In this document: piece by piece, positions 1 to 9,286 of the stretch | How positions within the stretch are numbered: the first letter of the stretch is position 1 | Layout: every line of letters starts with the position of its first letter | NCBI RefSeq assembly: GCF_012932495.1 | Contig: NZ_JABCNG010000005.1 | Location: forward strand, 124,001-188,000 | Direction of reading: 5' to 3' | Origin: Novosphingobium sp. SG919 | GTDB lineage: Bacteria; Pseudomonadota; Alphaproteobacteria; Sphingomonadales; Sphingomonadaceae | Length of the DNA: 64,000 nt | Translations under genes and position numbers: made by a program | Notes under the pieces: model-generated | Database searches by the model: none | What the model was told of the DNA's origin: nothing | What the model saw: only the letters and a program-made list of their open reading frames with translations

Positions 1-584
1 TGGAAACGGCCACCCGCGAACTGCACCACCGCCTCAAGAATACCTACACGATGATTTCCAGCCTGATCCGCGGCTTTGCCCGTGGGGACGCGCAGAACGC
101 CGAATTCGCCACCGAAAGGGCCGAGCGGCTGCTGGCCATGGGCCGTGCCCAGGCGCTATTCACCAGCCGCGATGTGCCATGCAGCCTGGTCGACCTGATC
201 GAGGCCCTGACCATGCCCTTCAGCAGCGGGTTCTGCCCGGTGGCGATGGACGCCGTGCAAGACATCCCGATCGCCCGCGCCTTGGCCGACACCATCGCGC
301 TCGTCGTGGGCGAATTCGCCGTCAATTCATCCAAGCATGGCGCCATCGCCCATGGCGGCGAGATCCGGCTCGCCAGCCGCGACGAGGATGGCGACCTGGT
401 GATCGTGTGGCAGGAAAAATCCAGCCGTCCCGTGGCGGCCACCTCGCGCGAGGGCGGACAGGGGCTTAACCTGATCGACCGCATCGTGCGCCTGCGCGAT
501 GGCGCCATCACGCTAGATTGGCAGGCCGACGGCCTGGTTGCCACCTTGCGCTTCAAGGGCGCGGCGCACCCCGCGCCCGACTGA
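1..584 (+). CDS. Sensor histidine kinase, HWE/HisKA_2-like (C-terminal part)
   Basis: This is the C-terminal kinase core of a sensor histidine kinase; the sensory N-terminus lies before the window. The reading frame is open from base 3. An H-box ELHHRLKN is visible at the very edge and holds the phospho-accepting His. An N-box-like stretch (VVGEFAVNSSKHG) follows, then a W-x-E motif (IVWQEKSSRPV) and a G-box (GGQGLNLIDRIV). The H-box style and the W-x-E element fit HWE-type kinases, which in alphaproteobacteria often feed general-stress or light-response regulators. No response regulator is seen next to it. The next gene converges and ends 3 bp after this stop. The class is secure; the signal sensed is unknown. 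Confidence 0.85.
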   Translation, partial: ETATRELHHRLKNTYTMISSLIRGFARGDAQNAEFATERAERLLAMGRAQALFTSRDVPCSLVDLIEALTMPFSSGFCPVAMDAVQDIPIARALADTIALVVGEFAVNSSKHGAIAHGGEIRLASRDEDGDLVIVWQEKSSRPVAATSREGGQGLNLIDRIVRLRDGAITLDWQADGLVATLRFKGAAHPAPD

Positions 585-587
585 GCG

Positions 588-1118
588 TCAGCCCAGTTGC
601 ACCGCCTTGAGCGCGTGCCACAGCCAAGGGGCAAAGCTGCGCCACACGAACACGCGAAACATGTCCGCCTGTTCGCGCCAGACGATCACTTCCACGGTCT
701 CGAACACCGTGCGCGTGGCCCGGCCCACGGCAAAGCGTTCGAGATCGAGCGGGCAGCCCGAACACAGCACTCGCGCGGCACTGGCGCCTTCCACGCGGAT
801 CACCACGCCGCGCGCGGACACGTCCACCACGCTGACGGGCTGCCCAGCACCGTCGGGCACGACGGTTCCGGCGGGCGGATCGGCCAGCCATTCATCGGGA
901 CCAAGGCAGGCGATGCCATCCAGTGTCTCGCCGATGCGGGTCGGCACGGCGCGGCCGATCACGGCACCAAGCGCCTCGGCCGTGCGCGCGCGCAAGGACC
1001 AGCGGCTTGCCGGCGGCTCCAGCGTCAGCGTCACGCCGCCGGGCAGGACCGCGTTGCTTTCCAGCGCCAGGTCGGTGCCGGCCACGGCCAGCGGGGGAAT
1101 CGCAATGGCGTCAGACAT
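588..1118 (-). CDS. soxG: Sarcosine oxidase subunit gamma
   Basis: This is the small fourth subunit (176 aa) of heterotetrameric sarcosine oxidase, which oxidises sarcosine to glycine in the cytoplasm and passes the methyl group to tetrahydrofolate. The protein has the SoxG/GcvT-like fold pattern, including a DEWL element (GPDEWLADPP) and a VDVSARGVVIRVEG stretch typical of the family. The start is the ATG that overlaps the soxA stop by 8 bases, with GGGAG upstream inside soxA, which implies translational coupling. An ATG 24 bases further upstream is possible but lacks this signal. It is the last gene of the demethylation operon. Family sequences are weakly conserved, so the call rests partly on position. 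Confidence 0.85.
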   Translation of the reverse strand: MSDAIAIPPLAVAGTDLALESNAVLPGGVTLTLEPPASRWSLRARTAEALGAVIGRAVPTRIGETLDGIACLGPDEWLADPPAGTVVPDGAGQPVSVVDVSARGVVIRVEGASAARVLCSGCPLDLERFAVGRATRTVFETVEVIVWREQADMFRVFVWRSFAPWLWHALKAVQLG

Positions 1119-3993
1119 CGAGGCGGCTCCCTTGCGCATCATAGAACACCGTGCTGGCCGTGACCCGCGCGCGGATCGTGCGCCCGGGCATCGGCACATG
1201 GATCACCTGGCCATCGCGCGCGCGGCCATCGGCGATCACGGCCATGGCGATCGACCGCCCCAACGTGGCACTGTGATACGACGAGGTGACGTGGCCCAGC
1301 ATCGTCATCGGCACCGGCTGGGCCGGATCGGCCACGATCTGGGCGCCTTCCTCCAGCACCTCGTTCGGATCTTCGGTCAACAGCCCGACCAGTTGCTTGC
1401 GCCCTGGCGCGGTCATGTCGGGCCGCGCCAGCGAACGCTTGCCCACGAAGTCGGGCTTCTTGGCGCCCACGGCCCAGGCCATGCCGGCGTCATCGGGCGT
1501 CAGCGTGCCATCGGTGTCCTGGCCAACGATGACATAGCCTTTTTCCGCGCGCAGGACGTGCATCGTCTCGGTGCCATAAGGGGTGATGCCGTGCGCCTGG
1601 CCGGCGGCGTGGATCGCTTCCCACACCATGCGGCCATGCTCGGCCGGCACGTTGACTTCATAGCCGAGTTCGCCGGTAAAGCTCACGCGGAACAGCCGTG
1701 TCGGCACGCCGCAGATGCGCCCTTCGCGAATGGCCATGTGCGGGAAGGCTTCGCGCGAAAGGTCGATGCCTTCCACCAGCGGCGCAATCACCTCGCGCGC
1801 CAGCGGGCCTTGCACGGCGATCACCGCCCATTGCTCGGTCGTGCTGGTCAGCCAGACGTCCAGATCGCTCCATTCGGTCTGGAGATAGTCTTCCATCATC
1901 GCCAGCACGCGCGCCGCGCCGCCGGTGGTGGTGGTCAGGTGAAAGCGGTCGGGCGCCAGCCGCGCCGAAACGCCGTCATCGGTGATGAACCCGTCCTCGC
2001 GCAGCAGCAGGCCATAGCGGCAGCGGCCCGGCGCCAGCGCCTTCCACGGGTTGGTGTACATGCGGTTGAGGAATTCGGCGGCATCGGGCCCGACCACTTC
2101 GATCTTGCCCAGGGTGGAAGCGTCGAACATCCCCACATTTTGCCGCACCGCCAGGCATTCGCGCGCCACGGCGGCGTGCATGTCCTCGCCCCCTTGCGGA
2201 AAATAGCGCGCACGGCGCCACTGCGCCACGTTCTCGAACACCGCACCGCGCGCATCGGCCCAGCCATCGATCACCGTCTTGCGGATCGGCTGGAATAGCG
2301 CGTCCTTGTGGTGCCCCATCAATGCGCCAAAGGTTTGCGGCGTATAGGGCGGGCGGAACGTGGTGAGGCCGATATCGGTCACGGCACGCCCCAAGCTGCC
2401 CGAGGCGATCTGCAACCCATTGAGGTTGCTGGTCTTGCCCTGGTCGGTCGCCATGCCGTTGGTGGTATAGCGCTTGATGTGCTCGATCGAGCGCATGCCC
2501 TCGCGCACAGCCAGATCGATGTCGCGCGCTTTCACGTCGTTCTGGAAATCGACGAAAGCCTTGGTCTGCCAGATCGGCTTGGGGCCGGGCAGCGTACCCA
2601 GCGCCAGGCCGCTGCCCAGATCCCAAGCCCCGGCACCAGCGCCCACGGCGCGGCAGTTTTCCTGTGGCACGTCGGGCAGATAGGCGCCCCATCCGGCGTC
2701 CCAGCGCAGGCTGCCCTTGGCGTGGCTCCACAAATGCACCGTGGGCGTCCACCCGCCGGCCATCAGCAGCGCATCCACGGCCAGTTGCTGCGAATGGCCG
2801 GTGCCATCGGCGGCAAAGGTGATGCCGGAAACGCCATGGCGGCCCGAAACGCCCGTCACCGCGTGGCCCAGATGCACGGCAATGCCCGCCGCGCGCACGG
2901 CGCTGACCAGGTCGGCGGCCACTTGCGCGCGCAAGTCGATCAAAGCCACCACGTTGACGCCTGCGGCCTTGAGCGCCAGCGCATCGCGCCAGCCGCTGTC
3001 GTGCACCGCCATCACCGCCACGGCGCGGCCCACCGCCACGCCATAGCGCACAGCCAGGGTGCGGCCTGCGCTCGACAGCATCACGCCGGGCACATCGTTG
3101 CCATCGAACACCAGCGGGCGCTCGATCGCGCCTTGCGCCAGCACCACTTCACCCGCGCGAATGCGCCACAGCCGCTCGCGCGCGCCCTTGGCCTCGCCCG
3201 GCGCCAGATGATCGGTGAGTTGCTCCACCGCGCCCACGAAGTTCTGGTGGTAATAGCCGAAAGCCGTGGTGCGGGTCAGCACGGTCACATTGTCCAGCCG
3301 GCGCAGCGCCATGGCCTTGTCCGCCACTTCGCCCCACAGCGCCTGGTCAGACAGCGCACCACCGCCCAGTTCTTCCTGTTCGTCGATCAGGATCACCCGG
3401 CTGCCACCTTGCGCCGCCGCCAGCGCGGCGTCGATGCCGGCCAGGCCACCTCCCACTACCAAGACTTCGCAATGGGCATAGGTCGCGTCGTAATGATCGG
3501 GATCGCGCGTCGCCGGGCTGGCACCCAGCCCGGCCATGCGGCGAATCGCCGGCTCATAGAGCTTTTCCCAGGCCGAGCGCGGCCACATGAAGGTCTTGTT
3601 GTAGAACCCGGCGGGAAACAGCGCACCCAGCCGGTCGTTCACCGCGCCCAGGTCGAACTTGAGCGAAGGGAAGCGGTTCTGGCTCTGCGCGTCCAGCCCC
3701 TGATACAGCGCGACGGACGGCGCGCGCAGGTTGGGCGTGGCGCGGCCCCAGCCCGGCCCGGTTTCGCCGCGATCCACCGTCACCAGCGCGTTGGGCTCTT
3801 CCGTCCCCATGCCCAAAATCCCGCGCGGGCGGTGATACTTGAACGAGCGGCCGAACAGCATCTGGCCCGACGCGACCAGCGCCGAAGCCAGGCTGTCTCC
3901 GGCAAAGCCACGATGCGCGCGGCCGTCAAAGGTGAAATCCAGCGGCGCGGCGCGGTTGATCCGGCCGCCGGCAGGAAGACGATAGCCGCTCAT
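1111..3993 (-). CDS. soxA: Sarcosine oxidase subunit alpha
   Basis: This is the large subunit (960 aa) of heterotetrameric sarcosine oxidase. It carries the dinucleotide site and the folate-binding half that turns the released methyl group into methylene-THF. The N-terminal ~100 residues are the small ferredoxin-like region with the conserved RSFKYHRPRGILG motif. A Rossmann motif (VVGGGLAGIDAAL) lies near residues 179-191. The C-terminal ~380 residues are a GcvT-type aminomethyltransferase domain (TGELGYEVNVPAEHG, then VGKRSL). The length matches typical SoxA. It overlaps the soxD stop by 4 bases (ATGA). The gene is intact. Confidence 0.96.
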   Translation of the reverse strand: MSGYRLPAGGRINRAAPLDFTFDGRAHRGFAGDSLASALVASGQMLFGRSFKYHRPRGILGMGTEEPNALVTVDRGETGPGWGRATPNLRAPSVALYQGLDAQSQNRFPSLKFDLGAVNDRLGALFPAGFYNKTFMWPRSAWEKLYEPAIRRMAGLGASPATRDPDHYDATYAHCEVLVVGGGLAGIDAALAAAQGGSRVILIDEQEELGGGALSDQALWGEVADKAMALRRLDNVTVLTRTTAFGYYHQNFVGAVEQLTDHLAPGEAKGARERLWRIRAGEVVLAQGAIERPLVFDGNDVPGVMLSSAGRTLAVRYGVAVGRAVAVMAVHDSGWRDALALKAAGVNVVALIDLRAQVAADLVSAVRAAGIAVHLGHAVTGVSGRHGVSGITFAADGTGHSQQLAVDALLMAGGWTPTVHLWSHAKGSLRWDAGWGAYLPDVPQENCRAVGAGAGAWDLGSGLALGTLPGPKPIWQTKAFVDFQNDVKARDIDLAVREGMRSIEHIKRYTTNGMATDQGKTSNLNGLQIASGSLGRAVTDIGLTTFRPPYTPQTFGALMGHHKDALFQPIRKTVIDGWADARGAVFENVAQWRRARYFPQGGEDMHAAVARECLAVRQNVGMFDASTLGKIEVVGPDAAEFLNRMYTNPWKALAPGRCRYGLLLREDGFITDDGVSARLAPDRFHLTTTTGGAARVLAMMEDYLQTEWSDLDVWLTSTTEQWAVIAVQGPLAREVIAPLVEGIDLSREAFPHMAIREGRICGVPTRLFRVSFTGELGYEVNVPAEHGRMVWEAIHAAGQAHGITPYGTETMHVLRAEKGYVIVGQDTDGTLTPDDAGMAWAVGAKKPDFVGKRSLARPDMTAPGRKQLVGLLTEDPNEVLEEGAQIVADPAQPVPMTMLGHVTSSYHSATLGRSIAMAVIADGRARDGQVIHVPMPGRTIRARVTASTVFYDAQGSRLDV

Positions 3994-4262
3994 CGGCGCG
4001 CTTCTCCGGCCTTGTAGGTTTGTTCGAAACGGTCGCTTACGGTGTCGCGCACCGCGTTGAAAAAGCGTCCGCAGCCGTGGGTGTGGCGCCAGCGTTCATG
4101 GTGCCGCCCGCGCGGGTTGCGGCGGATGTAGAGGTAATGCTCCCAATCCTGATCGCTCAGCGCGGCCGGGTCGAGCGGCCGGGCAATATGCGCCTCCCCG
4201 CCATAGACGAATTCCACCTCGGGGCGGTCTTCTTCGCAATAGGGGCAACGAATCAACAGCAT
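3990..4262 (-). CDS. soxD: Sarcosine oxidase subunit delta
   Basis: This is the zinc-binding small subunit (90 aa) of heterotetrameric sarcosine oxidase. The expected ligands are visible: C6 and C9 in the start motif IRCPYCE, and H60 and C64 in HTHGCGRFFN, close to the His59/Cys63 described for the Corynebacterium enzyme. The RRNPRG and HERWRH motifs typical of SoxD are also present. It lies 21 bp after soxB and overlaps soxA by 4 bases, which is the canonical soxBDAG order. Confidence 0.95.
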   Translation of the reverse strand: MLLIRCPYCEEDRPEVEFVYGGEAHIARPLDPAALSDQDWEHYLYIRRNPRGRHHERWRHTHGCGRFFNAVRDTVSDRFEQTYKAGEARR

Positions 4263-4283
4263 GGCTTGGCTCCTGCCCCTTGC

Positions 4284-5537
4284 TCAGTGGGCCACGGCGG
4301 CCGCGGCCGCCTCGTCGATCAGCCGCCCGTTGCGGAAGCGATCCAGGTTGAACGGCGCGTTGATCGCATGGGGCGCATCGTGGGCGATGGTGTGGGCCAG
4401 AAGGTCCGCCGCGCCCGGTGTCGCCTTGAACCCGCCGGTGCCCCACCCGCAATTGACATAGAGCCCAGGCACCGGGGTCTTGCCCAGGATGGGCGAGCGA
4501 TCGGGCGTCACGTCCACGATCCCGCCCCAGGTGCGCAACATGCGCATGCGGGTAAAGATCGGGAAAATCTCGCAGATCGCCGCCAGCGTATGCTCGATGA
4601 TGTGCAAGGCGCCGCGCTGCGAATACGAGGTATACTGGTCGGTCCCCGCGCCGATCACCAGTTCGCCCTTGTCGGACTGGCTGATATAGGCGTGGACGGT
4701 GTTGGACATGACCACGCAAGGGAAGATCGGCTTGACCGGTTCGGACACCAGCGCCTGGAGCGGATAGCTTTCCAGCGGAAATTCCAGCCCCGCCATGTTC
4801 ATCACGACCGAGGTATTGCCCGCCGCCGAAACGCCGATCTTCTTGGCGCCGATGAAACCGCGCTCGGTTTCCACCCCCAGCACCGCGCCATCCGCGCCCC
4901 GGCGAATGCCGGTGACGGCGCAGTTCTGGATGATGTCCACGCCCAGCGCCGTCGCCTTGCGGGCATAGCCCCAGGCCACGCTATCGTGCCGGGCAGTGCC
5001 GCCGCGCCGCTGCAACGCGCCGCCCAGCACCGGATGGCGCGCATTGGGCGAAATATCGAGCGGCGGGCAATAGGCCTGGCACTCTTCGGGGCTCAACCAT
5101 TCATTGTCCACGCCGTTCAACCGGTTGGCGTGGATGTGGCGCTTGAAGCTCTGAATGTCGTGCACGTTGTGCGCGAGCATCAGCACGCCCCGCTTCGAAT
5201 ACATCACGTTGTAGTTGAGCTCCTGGCTCAACCCGTCCCACAGCTTGACCGCATGGTCATAGAGGTGGGCGCTTTCATCGTAGAGGTAGTTCGAACGGAT
5301 GATCGTGGTATTGCGCCCGGTGTTGCCACCGCCCAGCCAGCCCTTTTCGATCACCGCAACATTGGTGACCCCGTACTTGGCCGCCAGGTAATAGGCCGCG
5401 CCCAGGCCGTGCCCGCCGGCGCCCACGATGATCACGTCGTAGGCCGCCTTGGGCGCCTTGTCGGGCCACTGTTCGGGCCACGACTGGTGCCCAGAAAAGG
5501 CCTGCGCAATAAGATTGAGCCCGGAAAAGCGCATCAT
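4284..5537 (-). CDS. soxB: Sarcosine oxidase subunit beta
   Basis: This is the catalytic flavoprotein subunit (417 aa) that oxidises sarcosine. An FAD-binding motif (VIIVGAGGHGLGAAYYL) lies near residues 35-51. It is followed by the GGGNTGRNTTIIRSNY segment characteristic of heterotetrameric SoxB rather than monomeric sarcosine oxidase. The ORF is open further upstream, but that part overlaps the Rieske gene. The start is one of two consecutive ATGs just after the upstream TGA (5537 or 5534). A weak AGGACAACC lies upstream, so translation may be coupled to the upstream gene. It is the fourth of six genes in the demethylation operon. Confidence 0.95.
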   Translation of the reverse strand: MMRFSGLNLIAQAFSGHQSWPEQWPDKAPKAAYDVIIVGAGGHGLGAAYYLAAKYGVTNVAVIEKGWLGGGNTGRNTTIIRSNYLYDESAHLYDHAVKLWDGLSQELNYNVMYSKRGVLMLAHNVHDIQSFKRHIHANRLNGVDNEWLSPEECQAYCPPLDISPNARHPVLGGALQRRGGTARHDSVAWGYARKATALGVDIIQNCAVTGIRRGADGAVLGVETERGFIGAKKIGVSAAGNTSVVMNMAGLEFPLESYPLQALVSEPVKPIFPCVVMSNTVHAYISQSDKGELVIGAGTDQYTSYSQRGALHIIEHTLAAICEIFPIFTRMRMLRTWGGIVDVTPDRSPILGKTPVPGLYVNCGWGTGGFKATPGAADLLAHTIAHDAPHAINAPFNLDRFRNGRLIDEAAAAAVAH

Positions 5538-5538
5538 C

Positions 5539-6774
5539 TCAGGGTTGTCCTGCCGCTTCCAGCGCAGCCTTGCCGCGCTCGACGTAGAAGGTCTTGAAGG
5601 CATCGACGAGGTTTTCCTCCAGGGCATAAGGCCCGGGACGATAGCCATCGGTGGCAATGCCGGCGTGGTTCATTTCGGCAAGGCGCCGATCCTGGCGATT
5701 GGTGGCTTTCCACACGTGCGTCAGGTTCTCGACGGTGTAGTCCTCGCCTTCCACGGCGTCTTCGTGGACCAGCCACGAGGTGCGCAGGATCGAACGATCC
5801 GGCCCCTGCGGCATCACGCTGAACGTGACGACATGGTCACAGCAGAAATGGTGCCACGAATTGGGCTGGGTCCACACCGAAACGCTGGTCGGCTCGGCAT
5901 GATCGACCGACCATATCAGCTTCCGCGACGCCGGCTGTCCGTCGATCGTCTGCGACAGCGCACCATGGGCCAGGCCCAGTCGCCCCACCCGGTGCCAGCC
6001 GCCATCGGGGAATTCGACCAGGTCCTGCCACACGCCCAGCGCCTTCCAGTGCTCCACCTGGTCGGCCACATCGGCTTCGTCGCTGGCATCGCCATCTTCC
6101 GGGTTGCCCCGGCCAAAGCCCGATCCGCTCAGCGAATTGAGCAGTTCGGGATGGTTCGCCTCGCAGTGATAGCACTCGCGGTTGTTTTCCATGACCAGCT
6201 TCCAGTTGGCCGTGTCGTGCAGGTCTTCCACCGCCGCCACTTTCAGCTTGTCCAGGTTGTAGATGCCGATCGCGGCGGCGATGTCGGCCTTGGCGCGGTC
6301 GATCGGCGGCGGATTTTCCGCCAGGCAGATGAACAGCAGGCCGCCGCAATTTTCCAGCGCCACTTCGCGCAGGGCATGCGCGCTCTTGTCAAAGCCTTCA
6401 GGCATGCCGCGCGCAGCGATCAGCTTGCCATCCAGCCCGAATGTCCAGAAATGATAGGGGCACATGATGCGCGGCATCGTGCCGGCCTGCACCTGGCAGA
6501 TGCGCGAGCCGCGATGGGTGCAGGTGTTGTAGAACGCGCGGATCGCGCCATCCCGGCCGCGCACGATGAACACCGAATTGTTGGCCATTTCGAACACATA
6601 GAAATCGCCGGGGTTCTTCACGTGGGCCACGGTGCAGGCATAGAGCCACACCGACTTGAGCATGACCTCGGTATCGAACTTGAACGCCTGCTCGCTCGTA
6701 TAGAGCGCCTGGGGCAAGGTATATCCGGGACGATCCTGGTTCAGCAGTTCGGCAATCGATTCCAAATCGCGCAT
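5539..6774 (-). CDS. Rieske non-heme iron oxygenase, alpha subunit (GbcA/Stc2-like)
   Basis: This is a Rieske oxygenase terminal component (411 aa), probably an N-demethylase of a quaternary amine such as glycine betaine or a related betaine. The Rieske ligands are C85-x-H87 (NTCTHRG) and C105-x2-H108 (MCPYHFW). The mononuclear iron site appears as NRECYHCEANHPE, with a later Asp in ATNRQDRRL. The start ATG lies 4 bp beyond the upstream stop and has GGAG eight bases before it. In glycine betaine catabolism, GbcA makes dimethylglycine, the substrate of the next enzymes, so the operon order supports that role. Stachydrine or carnitine-type substrates cannot be excluded. No reductase partner (GbcB type) is encoded nearby. 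Confidence 0.88.
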   Translation of the reverse strand: MRDLESIAELLNQDRPGYTLPQALYTSEQAFKFDTEVMLKSVWLYACTVAHVKNPGDFYVFEMANNSVFIVRGRDGAIRAFYNTCTHRGSRICQVQAGTMPRIMCPYHFWTFGLDGKLIAARGMPEGFDKSAHALREVALENCGGLLFICLAENPPPIDRAKADIAAAIGIYNLDKLKVAAVEDLHDTANWKLVMENNRECYHCEANHPELLNSLSGSGFGRGNPEDGDASDEADVADQVEHWKALGVWQDLVEFPDGGWHRVGRLGLAHGALSQTIDGQPASRKLIWSVDHAEPTSVSVWTQPNSWHHFCCDHVVTFSVMPQGPDRSILRTSWLVHEDAVEGEDYTVENLTHVWKATNRQDRRLAEMNHAGIATDGYRPGPYALEENLVDAFKTFYVERGKAALEAAGQP

Positions 6775-6778
6775 GGGA

Positions 6779-9286
6779 CTAGCTCCGCAAGGCAAGGTTT
6801 TCGGGGTCGAAGGGCGAGTCTGGGATCACCACGGCCTTGTGCACCGTGCCGAGAATGGAAATTTCCAGCTCGGTGCCAAGGTTTGCGTGTTCGGGTGCAA
6901 TCATCGCCAGCGCCAGCGACTTGGCCGTGCGCCAACCATAGCCGCCCGACGTGGCGCGGCCAACAAGTTGTCCATCGCGATAGATTGCTTCGGAGCCGCG
7001 GGCATCGGCATCGGTAACGCCCAGCACCTCCAGGGTAACAAGGTTCCAGGAAAGGCCGGCTTCCTTCTTCGCCAGCAGCCCGTCACGGCCAACGAAGTCC
7101 GGCTTCTTGAACGAAATGAAGCGCTCAAGCCCGCTTTCCAGCGCGTTGTATTCCACCGACAGTTCGCGGGGGATCAGCTTGTAGCTCTTCTCCAGCGCCA
7201 TCGACGTCATCGCCCGGATGCCAAAGGGCTTGATGTCGAATTCGGCGCCGGCGGCCATCAGCTTGTCGAAGATGTAGTTCTGCATCTCGATCGGGTGGTG
7301 GAATTCCCAACCCAGTTCGCCGATGAAATTCACCCGCAGCGCGTCGCACGGCGCGGCACCGATGGAAATGCGCTTGCCGGTCAGCCAAGGGAAGGCCTCG
7401 TTCGACAAGTCGGTGTGCGTCACCTTGGCCAGCACGTCGCGCGCCCGCGGCCCGGCGAGTACCAGCACGCCCATCGCCGTGGTCAGCCGCTCGAACTTCA
7501 CCGAACCATCGGCGGGCAGCGCCTTGATCAGGTAATCGTGGTCATGCGATTCCAGGGCGCCAGCCGAAACCAGATAGTAGCTCTGCGGGCCACGCTTGTA
7601 GACGGTGAATTCGCTGCGCACGCCGCCGGCCGGGGTGAGCAGGTAGGACAGCGTGACGCGGCCGATCTTCTTAGGAATAGCATTGGACAACAGCTTGCCC
7701 AGCCATTCTTCCGCACCGGGGCCGGAAATCAGGCACTTGGCAAAGGCGCTCATGTCCTGGATGCCAACCTTTTCCGTCACATGGCGGCATTCGTTGCCAA
7801 CATGCTCGAAATAGTTGGAGCGGCGGAACGACCACTTTTCGCGGATCGGCGCGCCCGGCACATCGGGGTGGTTGTGGTTGAGCAGCGTCTCGGGCTTGTC
7901 GAGATCGGCCTCGCTCAGTTCATAGCCTGCGGGCGCGAACCAGTTGGGACGCTCCCAGCCGAACACGCTGCCGAACACCGCGCCAAGCGCCTTCATCCGG
8001 TCATAGCAGGGCGTCTGGCGCAGGGGCCGCGCGGCCTCGCGCTCTTCGTCCGGGTAGTGGACGGTGAACACCTTGGCATAGGCTTCCTCATTCTTTTCGA
8101 TGAGATAGCCTTCATCGGCATACGTGCCGAAGCGGCGCGGGTCCACACCCATCATGTCGATGGTGGGTTCTCCGCCCACGATCCAGTGGGCGAGCTGCCA
8201 ACCCGCGCCGCCTGCCGCCGTGATGCCGAAGCTGTGGCCTTCATTGAGCCAGAAATTCTTCAGCCCCGGCGCCGGTCCGACGATGGGCGACCCGTCGGGC
8301 GTGTAGGCGATGGCACCGTTGTAAACCTTCTTGATGCCCAGCTCGCCAAAGGCGGGCACGCGCTCGATGGCCGAGAGGATATAGGGCTCCAGGCGTTCGA
8401 GCGCATCGGGGAACAGCTCGTATTCGCTGTTGGCCGCCGGACCCTTCACATAGCAGGCCGGCGCGCCCACTTCGTAGGGTCCAAGCAGCAGGCCGCCGGC
8501 TTCCTCGCGCATGTACCAGCTCGAATCGCTTTCGCGCAGCACGCCCATTTCGGGCAGGCCCTTGGCGCGGCGCTCCATGATGGCCGGGTGCTGCTCGGTC
8601 ACAATGTACTGATGCTCCACCGGGATCACCGGCACGTCCAGGCCGACCATCGCGCCGGTCTGGCGGGCAAAGCTGCCGGTGGCCGAAACCACATGCTCGC
8701 AGGTGATCTCGCCCTGGTCGGTGGCCACCACCCATTCGCCGTTCGGCTTTTGCGTGATGCCCGTGACCGTGGTGTTGCGCATGATCGTGGCGCCGCGCTG
8801 GCGCGCGCCCTTGGCCAGGGCCTGGGTCAGGTCGGCCGGCTGGATATAGCCATCGGCCGGGTGCTGGATCGCGCCGAGCACGCCATCCATCTGCGCCAGC
8901 GGCCAGATTTCATGCACTTGTTCGGGCGTCAGAAAATTGACGTCGACCCCGATGGTCTTGGCCACGCCCGCGTAATAGCGGTATTCGTCCATCCGGTCCG
9001 GGCTGTTGGCCAGGCGGATGTTGGACACCCGCGAAAAGCCGACGTTGAGTTCGGTTTCGGCCTCCAGGCTGGGATAGAGATCCACCGAATACTGGTGCAG
9101 CTTGCCCACCGAATAGGACAGGTTGAACAGCGGCAGCAGGCCGGCGGCATGCCAGGTGGACCCAGAGGTCAGCTCCTTGCGCTCGATCAGCACGACATCG
9201 GACCAGCCCATCTTGGCCAGGTGATACAACGTGCTGACGCCGACGACGCCGCCACCAATCACCACAACGCGCGCAGTAGTCTTCAT
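6779..9286 (-). CDS. Dimethylglycine/sarcosine dehydrogenase-family flavoprotein
   Basis: This is a large flavoprotein (835 aa) predicted to demethylate dimethylglycine to sarcosine with transfer of the one-carbon unit to folate. Residues 6-20 form the FAD motif (RVVVIGGGVVGVST). The motif GSTWHAAG carries H46, equivalent to the His that binds FAD covalently in rat DMGDH. The middle is the FAO_M-type linker, and the C-terminal ~350 residues are GcvT-like (FIGELGWEFHHP, then DFVGRDGL). The chosen ATG is preceded by GAGG; the longer frame has an implausible N-terminus. It is the first gene of the operon, so the promoter should lie in the 453-bp divergent region upstream. Whether it prefers dimethylglycine or sarcosine cannot be read from sequence; the presence of SoxBDAG favours dimethylglycine. 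Confidence 0.88.
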   Translation of the reverse strand: MKTTARVVVIGGGVVGVSTLYHLAKMGWSDVVLIERKELTSGSTWHAAGLLPLFNLSYSVGKLHQYSVDLYPSLEAETELNVGFSRVSNIRLANSPDRMDEYRYYAGVAKTIGVDVNFLTPEQVHEIWPLAQMDGVLGAIQHPADGYIQPADLTQALAKGARQRGATIMRNTTVTGITQKPNGEWVVATDQGEITCEHVVSATGSFARQTGAMVGLDVPVIPVEHQYIVTEQHPAIMERRAKGLPEMGVLRESDSSWYMREEAGGLLLGPYEVGAPACYVKGPAANSEYELFPDALERLEPYILSAIERVPAFGELGIKKVYNGAIAYTPDGSPIVGPAPGLKNFWLNEGHSFGITAAGGAGWQLAHWIVGGEPTIDMMGVDPRRFGTYADEGYLIEKNEEAYAKVFTVHYPDEEREAARPLRQTPCYDRMKALGAVFGSVFGWERPNWFAPAGYELSEADLDKPETLLNHNHPDVPGAPIREKWSFRRSNYFEHVGNECRHVTEKVGIQDMSAFAKCLISGPGAEEWLGKLLSNAIPKKIGRVTLSYLLTPAGGVRSEFTVYKRGPQSYYLVSAGALESHDHDYLIKALPADGSVKFERLTTAMGVLVLAGPRARDVLAKVTHTDLSNEAFPWLTGKRISIGAAPCDALRVNFIGELGWEFHHPIEMQNYIFDKLMAAGAEFDIKPFGIRAMTSMALEKSYKLIPRELSVEYNALESGLERFISFKKPDFVGRDGLLAKKEAGLSWNLVTLEVLGVTDADARGSEAIYRDGQLVGRATSGGYGWRTAKSLALAMIAPEHANLGTELEISILGTVHKAVVIPDSPFDPENLALRS

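Noticed and set aside
538..2298. Long plus-strand frames opposite soxG and soxA
   Set aside because: The minus-strand proteins are clear sarcosine oxidase subunits; the antisense translations have no recognisable domain and biased composition.
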